Made by a program: the position numbers and the translations under genes. Below the pieces are notes generated by a model. The model ran no database searches and had not been told where the DNA came from. It worked only from the letters and a program-made list of their open reading frames with translations. Positions 34,058 through 42,948 of a stretch of 64,000 nt of DNA are shown one piece after another. The first letter of the stretch is position 1. Every line of letters begins with the position of its first letter. The stretch is from the NCBI RefSeq assembly GCF_002160895.1, contig NZ_NFLL01000001.1:1-64000 (forward strand), written 5' to 3'. This DNA is from Faecalibacterium sp. An122 (GTDB lineage: Bacteria > Bacillota > Clostridia > Oscillospirales > Ruminococcaceae).

Positions 34058-34882
34058 TCAGTATTTGTCGATGCAGATTTGTTCCGCGGTGCCGCCCCGG
34101 TATTCGCCCAGGAACAGGTCGGCGGTCTGGACGAAGCTGTCGGGCACATCGCTCACAAAGAAATGGGTGGTGCCCTGGGTGCGGTTGGCCCGCAGACCCT
34201 TGCTGCTGAGCAGCTGGCTCAGATCGTCGGCGGCGGCGCTGCCCGGGTCGATGAGGGTGACCGAGGGCCCCATGTACTCGCCGATCATCCCGGCCAGCAG
34301 GGGGTAATGGGTGCAGCCCAGCACCAGGGTGTCCACCCCGGCGGCCCGGATCTCTTCCAGATACTGGGCGATGACCAGGCGGGTTACCTGCTGGCGGTCG
34401 GGGGCGGAGCCGTCCACATAGCCGCTCTCCACCAGGGGAACAAAGAGGGGACAGGGCCGTGCGGTGATCTCCGCGCCCGGCACCAGACGCCGCAGCAGCT
34501 GTTCGTAGCTGTGGGAGCGGATGGTGGCCGCAGTGCCGATGACGCCGATCTTCCGGCTGCGGGTGGCGCGGGCCGCCCGGCGGGCCGCCGCCGTCACCAC
34601 CCCCAGATAGGGGACGGGGAGCTGGGCGGCTTCCTCGGCGGGATAGGTGCTGGAAACAGTGCCGCAGGCCGCCATGATGCACTTGACGTTCTGGGACAGC
34701 AGAAACGCGATGTCCTGGCGTGCATACTGCAGGATGGTTTCATGGCTGCGGCTGCCGTAGGGCACCCGGCCGGTGTCGCCGAAATAGACGATGTCCTCGC
34801 CGGGGAGCTGCTTGCGCAGTTCCCGCACGCCGGTCAGACCGCCCAGACCGCTGTCAAAGACGCCGATGGGGCGGTTATCCAT
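34058..34882 (-). CDS. murI: Glutamate racemase
   Basis: This 274-residue enzyme makes D-glutamate for peptidoglycan. It has the opening PIGVFDSGLGGLTGVREL and YFGDTGRVPYGSRS, the first catalytic Cys in MAACGTVSS and the second in LGCTHYPLL. The first block usually reads ACNTA or ACNTVS; here Asn is replaced by Gly, a small departure next to the active Cys. The start overlaps the ddl stop by 8 bp, so the two D-amino-acid enzymes are co-translated. Confidence 0.92.
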   Translation of the reverse strand: MDNRPIGVFDSGLGGLTGVRELRKQLPGEDIVYFGDTGRVPYGSRSHETILQYARQDIAFLLSQNVKCIMAACGTVSSTYPAEEAAQLPVPYLGVVTAAARRAARATRSRKIGVIGTAATIRSHSYEQLLRRLVPGAEITARPCPLFVPLVESGYVDGSAPDRQQVTRLVIAQYLEEIRAAGVDTLVLGCTHYPLLAGMIGEYMGPSVTLIDPGSAAADDLSQLLSSKGLRANRTQGTTHFFVSDVPDSFVQTADLFLGEYRGGTAEQICIDKY

Positions 34883-35984
34883 GGTGGGCCACCGCCCTTT
34901 CCATGGCAAGGGCAACAAGGCGGTCGATGAGCTGGGGCAGGGGAGTGCCCTCATGCTCCATCAGTTTCGGATACATACTAATAGAGGTAAAGCCGGGGAA
35001 GGTGTTGATCTCGTTGATCAGCACCCGGCCGGTGCCGCGCTCTACAAAGAAGTCGCAGCGGGCCAGGCCCTCGCAGCCCACGGCGGTGTAAGCCCGGGCG
35101 GCGTAGTCCTTGACTTCGTCCAGCTTCTCCTCCGACAGGCGGGCCGGGATCAGGGTCTCGCTGACGCCGTTCTTGTACTTGTCGTCGTAGGTGTAGAACT
35201 CGGCGCCGGCCAGAATCTCGCCGGGACGGGTGGAGAAGGCGGGCTCGGAACCGATGACAGCGCACTCCACTTCCTGGCCGTCCACAAAGGACTCGAACAC
35301 CACCTTGCGGTCGTTTTCCAGGGCCAGCTTGATGGCGTCGGCCAGCTCAGCCGCATTGGATGCCTTGCTGATGCCCACGCTGGAGCCGGCGTTGGCCGGC
35401 TTGACAAAGATGGGCCAGCCCAGCTTTTCCTCCAGGGCGGCGCGGATGCCGTCGGGGTCGGCCTCCAGCTGGGCCCTGGTGTAGGCGGCCCAGGCACAGT
35501 GGGGGATGCCGTTGGCGGCAAAGAGGGCGTTGGCCACAGCCTTATCCATGCAGACGGCGCTGGCCAGAACGCCGCAGCCCACATAGGGGATGCCAGCCAG
35601 CTCCAGCAGGCCCTGGACGGTGCCGTCCTCACCCCACAGGCCGTGGAGCGCCGGGATCACCACGTCTATGTGGAGCTTCTCCACATGGCCGGCGGGGGTG
35701 AACAGGATGGCGCCGTGGTCGGCGCGGTCGGGGCTGATGGCACAGGGCATGTTGCCGGGCAGTTCCTCCCAGCTTCCGTCGGCCATCTGGGCCGAGGAAG
35801 CCTCGGTGTACAGCCATCGGCCGTCCTTGGTGATGCCGATCTTGATCAGCTCATACTTTTCAGGGTCCATATTGTCTGCGAACGTGCCGGCCGATACACG
35901 GCTGACCTCGTGCTCGCTGGACAGGCCGCCGAACAGCAGTGCTACGCACAGCGGATGGGCGGCGGAATTCTCCTCGGAATACAT
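34875..35984 (-). CDS. ddl: D-alanine--D-alanine ligase
   Basis: This 369-residue ATP-grasp enzyme joins two D-alanines for peptidoglycan precursors. It has LLFGGLSSEHEVS, GLWGEDGTVQG, the ATP-grasp lysine region FVKPANAGSSVGISK, the loop YTYDDKYKNG and the metal site INEINTFPGFTSISMYP. The Tyr in the DDKY loop is the D-Ala:D-Ala type and not the D-Ala:D-Lac (VanA) type. ATG at 35984 is chosen because GGAGG lies 12 nt upstream; ATG 35993 is possible. It heads the ddl-murI-DUF1934-argS operon. Confidence 0.95.
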   Translation of the reverse strand: MYSEENSAAHPLCVALLFGGLSSEHEVSRVSAGTFADNMDPEKYELIKIGITKDGRWLYTEASSAQMADGSWEELPGNMPCAISPDRADHGAILFTPAGHVEKLHIDVVIPALHGLWGEDGTVQGLLELAGIPYVGCGVLASAVCMDKAVANALFAANGIPHCAWAAYTRAQLEADPDGIRAALEEKLGWPIFVKPANAGSSVGISKASNAAELADAIKLALENDRKVVFESFVDGQEVECAVIGSEPAFSTRPGEILAGAEFYTYDDKYKNGVSETLIPARLSEEKLDEVKDYAARAYTAVGCEGLARCDFFVERGTGRVLINEINTFPGFTSISMYPKLMEHEGTPLPQLIDRLVALAMERAVAHHG

Positions 35985-36051
35985 GATTCGCATTCCCTCC
36001 TCTATCTTAATAGAAGCCCCCGGGCGGGGGCGTTCAATCATAATTACACCC

Positions 36052-36080
36052 ATCATACCATAAAAATGCGCCGGTTTCCA
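36052..36080 (-). promoter_or_regulatory. Promoter of the ddl operon
   Basis: On the minus strand TGGAAA and TATGAT are 17 bp apart and about 70 bp before the ddl start. Between 36081 and 36217 I see no further gene or signal. Confidence 0.55.
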
Positions 36081-36217
36081 TACACAACGGCAAAATGCCG
36101 CACCAAAAAGATGAAAAACCCCACTTGATAAAACAGGCCGGACCGGCGTAACGGGGCAAAAAAGCGGTCATTTTGCCGCCGGCGTGAAAAAAATCCGAAA
36201 GATGGGCAAAATACCGC

Positions 36218-36246
36218 TTGACGCGGCGGGAAAAGAGTGCTAAAAT
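36218..36246 (+). promoter_or_regulatory. Promoter of rpmG-secE-nusG
   Basis: TTGACG and TAAAAT with a 17-bp spacer lie about 100 bp before rpmG. The short leader contains no clear terminator. Confidence 0.7.
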
Positions 36247-36348
36247 GATATCACCTCTTTTGCGGGATTATTTAGTGCGCCCCTTTTTGGGACGCCGCCC
36301 GGCGAACGAGGGAGGTTCAATAACCGTTATATATGGAGGTGTCAACAA

Positions 36349-36498
36349 ATGACAGTGAAAATCACTCTGGCCTGCACCGAGTGCAAGCAGCGCAACTACA
36401 ACACCACGAAGAACAAGAAGAACAATCCTGACCGCCTGGAGATGAAGAAGTACTGCCGCTTCTGCAAGAAGCACACGGTTCATCGCGAGACCAAGTAA
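36349..36498 (+). CDS. rpmG: Ribosomal protein bL33
   Basis: This 49-residue basic protein ([17 protein letters not shown]...) of the large ribosomal subunit was found directly from sequence. It has two CxxC knuckles (CTEC and CRFC), so it is the zinc-binding form of L33. The ATG follows GGAGGTGTCAACAA. It is 15 bp from secE, and the order rpmG-secE-nusG is standard in Firmicutes. Confidence 0.96.
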   Translation: MTVKITLACTECKQRNYNTTKNKKNNPDRLEMKKYCRFCKKHTVHRETK

Positions 36499-36513
36499 GA
36501 AAGGCGGAGCACA

Positions 36514-36765
36514 ATGGCAGACAAAACCGATAAGAAGCCGGGCTTTGTGGCCAGAGCTAAGAACGCCGTGAAGAACTTTTTCACCGGAGTGGCCAAGTTC
36601 TTCCGCGATACCAAAAGCGAGCTGAAGAAGGTCGTATGGCCCAGCAGGGAAGAGACCAAGAAGAACACGATCGTGGTGCTGGTGGTGGTTATCATCGCCG
36701 CCGTGGTCCTGTTTGCATTGGACGCCGTGTTCGGCGGCATCCTGGGCCTTGTCATCGGAGGCTGA
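36514..36765 (+). CDS. secE: Preprotein translocase subunit SecE
   Basis: This 83-residue single-span SecE has a Lys-rich cytoplasmic helix, the conserved amphipathic stretch FFRDTKSELKKVVWPSREE, and one membrane helix (TIVVLVVVIIAAVVLFALDAV). It clamps SecY in the translocon. It lies between rpmG and nusG in the usual cluster. Confidence 0.95.
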   Translation: MADKTDKKPGFVARAKNAVKNFFTGVAKFFRDTKSELKKVVWPSREETKKNTIVVLVVVIIAAVVLFALDAVFGGILGLVIGG

Positions 36766-36799
36766 CCAAATCTTGTATGGAAACGGAGGCTGACCCATA

Positions 36800-37330
36800 A
36801 TGGAAGACCAGTCGAATGAAGCTTTGTGGTATGTCGTGCATACCTATTCCGGCTACGAAAACAAAGTCGCGACCGATCTTGCAAAGATGGTGGAAAACCG
36901 CCGCCTGCAGGATCTGATCTGCGAGATCCGGGTTCCCACCGAGATGGTGCCCGAGATCAAAGACGGCAAGGAGCGGATGGTCGAGCACAAGCTGTTCCCC
37001 GGCTATGTGCTGGTCAAGATGGTTATGAACGACGATACTTGGTATGTGGTCCGCAACACCCGCGGCTGCACCGGTTTCGTCGGTCCTGCTTCCAAGCCGG
37101 TCCCCCTGACCGCTGAGGAAGTGGAAAAGATGGGCGTAGAGGCCAAGGCCCCGCTGACGGTGGATTTCGCCGCAGGGGACAGTGTCCAGATTACGTCCGG
37201 TCCTCTGGAAGGCTTTATGGGCGTTGTAGAGGAAATCAACACCGAGACCTTCAAGGTGAAGCTCAAGGTGAACATGTTCGGCCGGGAGACCCCCGCAGAG
37301 GTGGACATCGCCCAGGTCGAGCGGCTGTAA
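36800..37330 (+). CDS. nusG: Transcription elongation/termination factor NusG
   Basis: This 176-residue protein has the NGN domain (LWYVVHTYSGYENKVA, FPGYVLVKM, RNTRGCTGFVG) and a C-terminal KOW domain (GDSVQITSGPLEGFMGVVEEI). It binds RNA polymerase and links it to Rho or the ribosome. It follows secE by 34 bp and precedes the ribosomal protein genes. Confidence 0.97.
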   Translation: MEDQSNEALWYVVHTYSGYENKVATDLAKMVENRRLQDLICEIRVPTEMVPEIKDGKERMVEHKLFPGYVLVKMVMNDDTWYVVRNTRGCTGFVGPASKPVPLTAEEVEKMGVEAKAPLTVDFAAGDSVQITSGPLEGFMGVVEEINTETFKVKLKVNMFGRETPAEVDIAQVERL

Positions 37331-37383
37331 CAAGCCGCGAACGCGTACAAATCATCAAGGTAAGACCGCGTGCGGTTCTTATA

Positions 37384-37444
37384 GAGCGTGCCTGCTGAGG
37401 CATGCTCGTGGGAGGTTCGCAGACAGCGGGCCGCAACTCACCAC
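37384..37444 (+). promoter_or_regulatory. Structured leader before rplK
   Basis: Two adjacent hairpins lie between nusG and rplK: GAGCGTGCCT/AGGCATGCTC (one G-U pair, 4-nt loop) at 37384-37407, and GTGGGAG/CTCACCAC at 37408-37444. Their position suggests an autoregulatory ribosomal-protein leader or an RNA processing site. The class is not certain. Confidence 0.5.
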
Positions 37445-37467
37445 AGATTTTTGGAGGTGCATTTATC

Positions 37468-37893
37468 ATGGCACAGAAAGTAACTGGCTACATTAAGCTG
37501 CAGATCGAGGCCGGCAAGGCAACCCCGGCTCCTCCTGTTGGTCCCGCCCTGGGCCAGAAGGGCGTCAACATCATGGCCTTCACCAAGGAGTTCAACGAGC
37601 GTACCAAGAACCAGATGGGTTATGTCATCCCCGTCGTCATCACCGTGTATGCTGACCGCTCCTTCAGCTTCATCACCAAGACTCCCCCGGCTGCCGTTCT
37701 GATCAAGAAGGCCGCCGGCCTGTCCACCGCTTCCGGCAAGCCCAACAAGGAAAAGGTCGCTTCCCTGACCGCCGCTCAGGTGGAAGAGATTGCAAAGACC
37801 AAGATGCCCGACCTGAATGCTGCTTCTCTGGAAGCTGCATGCAGCATGATCCGCGGCACCTGCCGCAGCATGGGCGTCACAGTCGAAGGCTGA
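37468..37893 (+). CDS. rplK: Ribosomal protein uL11
   Basis: This 141-residue protein ([12 protein letters not shown]) has the N-terminal thiostrepton-loop region ([20 protein letters not shown]) and the rRNA-binding C-terminus ([16 protein letters not shown]). It forms the GTPase-associated stalk base. The ATG at 37468 follows GGAGG; the longer frame is rejected. Confidence 0.97.
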   Translation: MAQKVTGYIKLQIEAGKATPAPPVGPALGQKGVNIMAFTKEFNERTKNQMGYVIPVVITVYADRSFSFITKTPPAAVLIKKAAGLSTASGKPNKEKVASLTAAQVEEIAKTKMPDLNAASLEAACSMIRGTCRSMGVTVEG

Positions 37894-37947
37894 GACATAA
37901 ACAGTGGGAGGGCGCTGCGCCCGCAAGACCACATAGGAGGATAAACA

Positions 37948-38640
37948 ATGAAACACGGCAAGCACTATGTCGACGCTGCCAAGCAGGTCGATTCTACCAA
38001 ACTGTACGATGTGAACGAGGCGCTGGAGCTGGCCTGCAAGATCGCTTCCGCCAAGTTTGATGAGACCGTTGAGCTGCACGTCCGCCTGGGCGTTGATGGC
38101 CGTCACGCTGACCAGCAGGTCCGCGGCGCCGTCGTTCTGCCCAACGGCACCGGCAAGACCGTCCGCGTCTGCGCTATCGCCAAGGGCCCCGCAGCTTCTG
38201 CTGCTGAGGCTGCCGGCGCTGATATCGTCGGTGATGACGATCTGATCGCAAAGATCCAGGGCGGCTTCATGGATTTCGACGTCGTGGTCACCACCCCCGA
38301 CATGATGGGCAAGGTTGGCCGCCTCGGTAAGATCCTCGGACCTCGCGGCCTGATGCCCAACCCCAAGGCTGGCACCGTGACCCCCGACCTGGGCAAGGCT
38401 GTTAAGGAAGCCAAGGCCGGTAAGATCGAGTACCGCCTGGACAAGCAGAACATCATCCATGTCCCCGTGGGCAAGGCATCTTTCGGCGCCGAGAAGCTGT
38501 ACACCAACCTCGACACCGTTATGGACGCTATTGCCAAGGCTAAGCCCGCCGCCGCCAAGGGCACTTACTTCAAGAGCGCTACCATCGCCACCACCATGGG
38601 CCCTGGCATCCGTCTCAACACCCTGAAGTACGGTGTCTGA
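37948..38640 (+). CDS. rplA: Ribosomal protein uL1
   Basis: This 230-residue protein has [20 protein letters not shown] and [20 protein letters not shown], the signature of L1. It forms the mobile L1 stalk at the ribosomal E site and can repress its own mRNA. It lies 54 bp after rplK and is followed by a new promoter. Confidence 0.97.
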   Translation: MKHGKHYVDAAKQVDSTKLYDVNEALELACKIASAKFDETVELHVRLGVDGRHADQQVRGAVVLPNGTGKTVRVCAIAKGPAASAAEAAGADIVGDDDLIAKIQGGFMDFDVVVTTPDMMGKVGRLGKILGPRGLMPNPKAGTVTPDLGKAVKEAKAGKIEYRLDKQNIIHVPVGKASFGAEKLYTNLDTVMDAIAKAKPAAAKGTYFKSATIATTMGPGIRLNTLKYGV

Positions 38641-38667
38641 TTTTTCTGAAAAAATTCAGAAAAACAC

Positions 38668-38696
38668 TTGACAAAACCACGTTCGCGTGGTAAGAT
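38668..38696 (+). promoter_or_regulatory. Promoter of rplJ-rplL
   Basis: Perfect TTGACA, a 17-bp spacer and TAAGAT lie just after rplA. The spacer itself contains a CCACG/CGTGG hairpin. Confidence 0.8.
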
Positions 38697-38780
38697 ATTC
38701 ATGCTGTTTTTAAGACAGCAGGCGCTGGAGTCCAGTGTAAAGTGTATCCGCCTGCCGAGAAACGCGTAACGTTGTTTTAT

Positions 38781-38822
38781 GCCTCTCTCTCGGCCTGTGT
38801 GCGCGGGAGAGAGGCTTTTTTC
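38781..38822 (+). terminator. Attenuator in the L10 leader
   Basis: The arms GCCTCTCTC and GAGAGAGGC are followed by TTTTTTCT, between the promoter and rplJ. Upstream leader sequence (38700-38780) can form alternative stems. This is the expected place for L10-leader control, where ribosomal protein binding decides between termination and read-through. Confidence 0.75.
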
Positions 38823-38868
38823 TATGACTCCGGCTTCCGATGTAGTTTTGAAACGAGGTGAAACCGAA

Positions 38869-39384
38869 ATGCCCAGTGCAAAGATTCTTTCTGAAAAGCA
38901 GGCTTATGTCGCTGATCTGAAGGCAAAGTTTGAGAATGCGGTTTCCGGCTGTGTGGTTGCTTACGGCGGTATCAACGTCGAGAATGACACCAAGCTGCGT
39001 AAGGAGCTGCGTGAGGCTGGCGTTGAGTATATGGTTGTCAAGAACACCATGCTCCGTCTGGCTGTCAAGGGTACCTCCATCGAGGGCCTGTCCGAGAACT
39101 TTACCGGTGACACTGCCGTCGCATTTGCCAACGCTGAGGACCCCATGGCTGCTGCCCGCATCCTGTGCAAGTACCAGGACGGCGACCGTTCCAAGAAGTT
39201 CGTCGTCAAGGGCGGCTTCATGGAGGGCAAGGTGCTGAGCGCTGCTGAGACCAACGCCATCGCCAAGCTGCCCGGCCGCGAAGGCATGCTGTCCATGTTC
39301 GCCGGCGCACTCACCAGCACCCTGTCCGGTCTGGCTGTTGCTATGCAGGCTTACGTCGACAAGCAGGAGGAGCCCGCTGCCTAA
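38869..39384 (+). CDS. rplJ: Ribosomal protein uL10
   Basis: This 171-residue protein (MPSAKILSEKQ) forms the base that carries L7/L12 dimers on the ribosome stalk. The rRNA-binding N-terminal domain (YMVVKNTMLRLAVKG) and a C-terminal L12-binding helix (LTSTLSGLAVAMQAYVDK) are visible. The ATG at 38869 follows GAGGTG; the frame from 38779 would start inside the attenuator and is rejected. Confidence 0.96.
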   Translation: MPSAKILSEKQAYVADLKAKFENAVSGCVVAYGGINVENDTKLRKELREAGVEYMVVKNTMLRLAVKGTSIEGLSENFTGDTAVAFANAEDPMAAARILCKYQDGDRSKKFVVKGGFMEGKVLSAAETNAIAKLPGREGMLSMFAGALTSTLSGLAVAMQAYVDKQEEPAA

Positions 39385-39472
39385 GATGGCGCCGGCTGCT
39401 GCCTGACCCAAACTGTTTTTCGATACCACAACTACCGAAACAAAAATTAACTGAAATTGGAGGGTTATTACC

Positions 39473-39847
39473 ATGGCTTCTGAGAAGATTACTGCCATTA
39501 TCGAGTCCGTTAAGGGCCTGTCCGTCCTGGAGCTGAAGGAGCTCATCGACGCTTACTGCGAGGAGTTCGGTGTTTCTGCTGTTGCTGCTGCTGCTCCCGC
39601 TGCTGCCGCTGCTGCTGCTCCCGCTGAGGAGGAGAAGACCGAGTTCGACGTCATCCTGGCTGAGGCTGGCGCTACCAAGATGCAGGTCATCAAGATCGTC
39701 AAGGAGATCACCGGTCTGGGCCTGAAGGAGGCCAAGGCTATCGTTGACGGCGCTCCCAAGGCTGTCAAGGAGAAGGCTTCCAAGGCTGACGCTGAGGACA
39801 TCAAGAAGAAGCTGGAAGAGGCTGGCGCTAAGGTCGAGATTAAGTAA
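39473..39847 (+). CDS. rplL: Ribosomal protein bL12 (L7/L12)
   Basis: This 124-residue stalk protein has an N-terminal dimer helix, an Ala-rich hinge (about 35-50) and the C-terminal domain with [20 protein letters not shown] and [17 protein letters not shown], which recruits translation factors. A terminator follows at 39873, so rpoB, which often comes next, is not in this unit. Confidence 0.97.
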   Translation: MASEKITAIIESVKGLSVLELKELIDAYCEEFGVSAVAAAAPAAAAAAAPAEEEKTEFDVILAEAGATKMQVIKIVKEITGLGLKEAKAIVDGAPKAVKEKASKADAEDIKKKLEEAGAKVEIK

Positions 39848-39872
39848 TTTCACCTCAAACCAAACACTTCGG

Positions 39873-39908
39873 ACAGGGGGTTCCCGCACAGGGAGCCCCC
39901 TGTTTTTT
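39873..39908 (+). terminator. Terminator of rplJ-rplL
   Basis: The stem ACAGGGGG/CCCCCTGT with an inner TTCCC/GGGA is followed by TTTTTTGT. Confidence 0.85.
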
Positions 39909-39939
39909 GTGCGCTTTTCCAGGCCGCCCCAAAATCCTC

Positions 39940-39968
39940 TTGACAAAGCAGAGATAAAATGATATGAT
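39940..39968 (+). promoter_or_regulatory. Promoter of the SPFH operon
   Basis: Perfect TTGACA and TATGAT with a 17-bp spacer lie about 55 bp before the SPFH gene. Confidence 0.8.
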
Positions 39969-40021
39969 TTTGATATCAACAAGATACAAATCACTCGGGA
40001 TACGTCAGGAGGTTGATGGAT

Positions 40022-41044
40022 ATGAGTGAGAAGATTCTGCAAACCAAAAAGAACGGCATGCTGGTTCTGCTGCTGATCCTGTTGGGGTATGTGGTGGCCA
40101 TTGCGGCGGTCGTGGCCGATGCCCTGGCCGGTGTGCCGGGCATTCTGGGCGGCGTAGTGATGGCTCTGGCCATTCTGTACATGGTCGTGGGCCTGTTCCT
40201 GCTGCCGGGCCTGAAGGTTCTGAAGCCCCAGGAAGCCCTGGTGCTGACCCTGTTCGGCAACTACATCGGCACCCTGAAAGGGGAGGGCTTCTACTGGGTC
40301 AATCCCTTCTGCACCGCCGTCAACCCCGCTGCCGGCACCCATCTGAGCCAGAGCGGCGACGTGCAGCGCAGCCTGGTGAAGACAGAGGGCGGCAATCAGC
40401 AGGTCCAGATCAATGTGGGCGAGCTGAACTCCAAGAAGATTTCCCTCAAGCGGATGACCCTGAACAACGCCCGCCAGAAGATCAATGACTGCCTGGGCAA
40501 CCCGGTGGAAATCGGCATTGCCGTCATCTGGCAGGTGAAGGACACCGCCAAGGCTGTCTTTAACGTGGACAACTACAAGGAATACCTCTCCCTGCAGTGC
40601 GACAGCGCCCTGCGGAACGTGGTGCGGATTTATCCCTACGACGTGGCCCCCAACGTGGATACCACCGGCGACGGCAAGCCCGATGACGGCAGCCTGCGGG
40701 GTTCCAGCGAGGTGGTGGCCCGCCGCATCAAGGAAGAAATCCAGGAAAAGGTGGAGGACGCCGGCCTGGAGATCGTGGACGCCCGGATCACCTACCTGGC
40801 CTACGCCCCCGAGATTGCAGCCGTGATGCTGCAGCGCCAGCAGGCCTCGGCCATCATCGACGCCCGCAAGATGATTGTGGACGGCGCCGTGGGCATGGTG
40901 GAAATGGCTCTGGAACGCCTGAACGAGAACAAAGTGGTGGAACTGGACGATGAGCGCAAGGCGGCTATGGTCTCGAATCTGCTGGTTGTCCTGTGCGGCA
41001 ACCACGATGCACAGCCCATCGTCAACTCGGGCAGCCTGTACTGA
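40022..41044 (+). CDS. SPFH/band 7 domain membrane protein
   Basis: This 340-residue protein has two N-terminal membrane helices (about 12-60) and then an SPFH domain ([29 protein letters not shown]) and a coiled-coil tail with [26 protein letters not shown] proteins form large ring or cage assemblies around membrane proteins or proteases. ATG 40022 is chosen, 9 nt after AGGAGG; ATG 40016 is too close to it. It overlaps the next small gene by one base. Confidence 0.9.
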   Translation: MSEKILQTKKNGMLVLLLILLGYVVAIAAVVADALAGVPGILGGVVMALAILYMVVGLFLLPGLKVLKPQEALVLTLFGNYIGTLKGEGFYWVNPFCTAVNPAAGTHLSQSGDVQRSLVKTEGGNQQVQINVGELNSKKISLKRMTLNNARQKINDCLGNPVEIGIAVIWQVKDTAKAVFNVDNYKEYLSLQCDSALRNVVRIYPYDVAPNVDTTGDGKPDDGSLRGSSEVVARRIKEEIQEKVEDAGLEIVDARITYLAYAPEIAAVMLQRQQASAIIDARKMIVDGAVGMVEMALERLNENKVVELDDERKAAMVSNLLVVLCGNHDAQPIVNSGSLY

Positions 41045-41244
41045 TGGCTGAGCCGAAAAAACAGATTCCGCTGCGTCTGTCCGCGAAGTTGTACGACGCC
41101 ATCGCCGCCTGGGCAGAGGACGACTTCCGGTCGGTCAACGGGCAGATTGAATACCTCTTGACCGAGTGTGTCCGCCAGCGGAAAAAGAACGGCAAATATG
41201 TGTCGGAGGAGCTGGACGTTCCCCCCGAACTGGATATCAAATAA
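41044..41244 (+). CDS. Small ribbon-helix-helix (Arc-like) protein
   Basis: This 66-residue basic protein has [20 protein letters not shown] and [18 protein letters not shown], matching the Arc-type ribbon-helix-helix: one beta strand, two helices, normally a DNA-binding dimer. It has no good ribosome site of its own and starts on the TGATG overlap with the SPFH gene, so it depends on re-initiation. Pairing of SPFH and a small Arc-like protein suggests a functional link, perhaps not transcriptional. Confidence 0.85.
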   Translation: MAEPKKQIPLRLSAKLYDAIAAWAEDDFRSVNGQIEYLLTECVRQRKKNGKYVSEELDVPPELDIK

Positions 41245-41251
41245 GCGCAGC

Positions 41252-41289
41252 AAAAAGGCCCGTCGTGCGGATGCACGGCGGGCTTTTGG
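41252..41289. terminator. Terminator between the SPFH operon and the Dac-like gene
   Basis: The stem AGGCCCGTCGTGC/GCACGGCGGGCT is followed by TTTTGG on the plus strand and by TTTTTGC on the minus strand. It serves both converging units. Confidence 0.8.
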
Positions 41290-41312
41290 GTTTGGCTGGA
41301 AAGAGAGGCGGC

Positions 41313-42662
41313 TCAGTGGCGGCGGATGTGGCTTCCGCCCCAGCTGCGCTGTTCCCGGATGGTGTTCTGCACCCACCAGATGCCGTAGATGGCCAGCGCA
41401 ATGGCGCTCAGGGCCAGGACGACTTTCAGGTACAGACTGCCCAGGAAGGCCTGGAACTGGGCGATGGCGAACAGAATCGGGTTGCGGTTCACATCCTGTC
41501 CGGCAATAAGATCCACCACGCCGATGGTCTCACCGGCCAGCTTGATCTCCACCGTGCCGATCAGGTCGCCCTGCTTCACCGGCGCGGCCACCGACTCGGG
41601 CAGATGGAAGAACTTCTGGGTCACCGAACTGTCCGAGGAGGAGGGGAGAATGGTCATCATCTGGTCGGCCGGATAGAGCAGCAGGGTGTCGGTCTCGGAG
41701 GAATACTTCACCGGGATCTCGGCCAGGGCCTGGTCGGGGTCCAGCGCCGCCTGGACCGAGAAGCTGCTGTATACCCAGTCGATGAGCTGGGTGGTCTCGT
41801 AGAGGGCGGGACGCCGGTTGGAATAACCGTAGGTGTCCACCGTGTCGGGACTGCCCATCACGCAGAAAATATAGGTTTCTCCCTCGCTGGAAGCCCAGGA
41901 GACGTAGCTCTGGGTGCCGGAGTCGTTCTTGTAGGCCATGACGTCGCACATGCCGCCCTTCATGGCCGAGCGGTAGAATTTGCCGCCGCTGGATTTGTTC
42001 AGGGCCACGTTCTGGTTGGTCAGGATGAAGGATTTGGAGTGTTTTTCCTTGGCGGGCATCTCAAAGGTGGCCGACCCGGCGATCTCCACAAAGGCGTCAA
42101 AACCCATCAGATACCGTAGAATCAGGTACATGTCCACCGCGGTGGTCACGTTGCCCGAATCCAGCCCGCAGGCGTCGGTCCAGGTGCTGTTGGTGGCGCC
42201 GATCTGCTGAGACAGGCTGTTCATCTGGCTCACCCAGCCGGACAGGTCGTTCCCCGACAGCTGATAGGCCATGCCCATGGCGGCGTCGTTGGCGTTGCGC
42301 AGCAGCATGGCGTAGAGCGCCTCCCGCAGGGTAAAGGTCTCGCCCGAGCGCATGTCGGCGTTGTCGGTGCCGTAGACGTAGTCCGAGATGGCGAAAGGCA
42401 TCTGGAACGTGCGGGTGTCCAGCTCGTCGCCGTAGTTGGTCAGTACCAGAGCCGCACACATCAGCTTGGTGAGGCCCCCGGCCTGGACCTGGGCGGTGCT
42501 GTCTTTTTCGTAGACGATGATGTTGGTGTCGGTGTTGACGATGTAAGCGCTTTGGGCCTGCACTTCGTATACCGGACTGGGATCAAAGAGTGCGCTGGCC
42601 GGCATCACAAAGCAGCTGACCGTCAGAATCAGGGCAGAAAAAAGTGTAAAAAGTCGTTTCAT
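41313..42662 (-). CDS. D,D-carboxypeptidase (DacF/PBP5)-like protein with degenerate active site
   Basis: This 449-residue exported protein has a signal peptide (MKRLFTLFSALILTVSCFVMPASA), a penicillin-binding-protein domain of DacF type, a beta-rich C-terminal domain and a final membrane anchor (VVLALSAIALAIYGIWWV). The family cuts the terminal D-Ala from peptidoglycan. All three active-site motifs are changed: SxxK reads GLTK (in QAGGLTKLMCA), SxN reads NAN (in LLRNANDAAM) and KTG reads KGG (in SAMKGGMCD). The fold markers around them are intact, so this looks like an inactive binding or scaffold protein. Confidence 0.85.
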   Translation of the reverse strand: MKRLFTLFSALILTVSCFVMPASALFDPSPVYEVQAQSAYIVNTDTNIIVYEKDSTAQVQAGGLTKLMCAALVLTNYGDELDTRTFQMPFAISDYVYGTDNADMRSGETFTLREALYAMLLRNANDAAMGMAYQLSGNDLSGWVSQMNSLSQQIGATNSTWTDACGLDSGNVTTAVDMYLILRYLMGFDAFVEIAGSATFEMPAKEKHSKSFILTNQNVALNKSSGGKFYRSAMKGGMCDVMAYKNDSGTQSYVSWASSEGETYIFCVMGSPDTVDTYGYSNRRPALYETTQLIDWVYSSFSVQAALDPDQALAEIPVKYSSETDTLLLYPADQMMTILPSSSDSSVTQKFFHLPESVAAPVKQGDLIGTVEIKLAGETIGVVDLIAGQDVNRNPILFAIAQFQAFLGSLYLKVVLALSAIALAIYGIWWVQNTIREQRSWGGSHIRRH

Positions 42663-42878
42663 GTGGACAATTCCCTCAGAACGCGATACAATAAAAGGGT
42701 TGATAAAAGATGTGGGGCGGTGCATCGTGGGTCCGGGCCGCGTGTGCCGGAGGGATGCAGGGCGCATGGTGCGCAGAAACCGGCAGATTTTGTCGGAAAA
42801 AGCCCCTGAAGGGAACCCGCGCCGTCCGCCCGGGGCGGAGGACGGGATTTCCCGCTTTGTGTGCACAAGCACGCTTCT

Positions 42879-42907
42879 ATAATAACAGGTTTGCGGGTGG
42901 GTGACAA
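42879..42907 (-). promoter_or_regulatory. Promoter of the Dac-like gene
   Basis: On the minus strand TTGTCA and TATTAT are separated by 17 bp. It overlaps a plus-strand TATAAT at 42878 that may serve the phosphoesterase gene. The leader to the Dac-like gene is over 200 nt and shows no named element. Confidence 0.6.
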
Positions 42908-42948
42908 GGGCTAGCTGCCCCACTTTCACAAACCAGAGGGAGACATGG

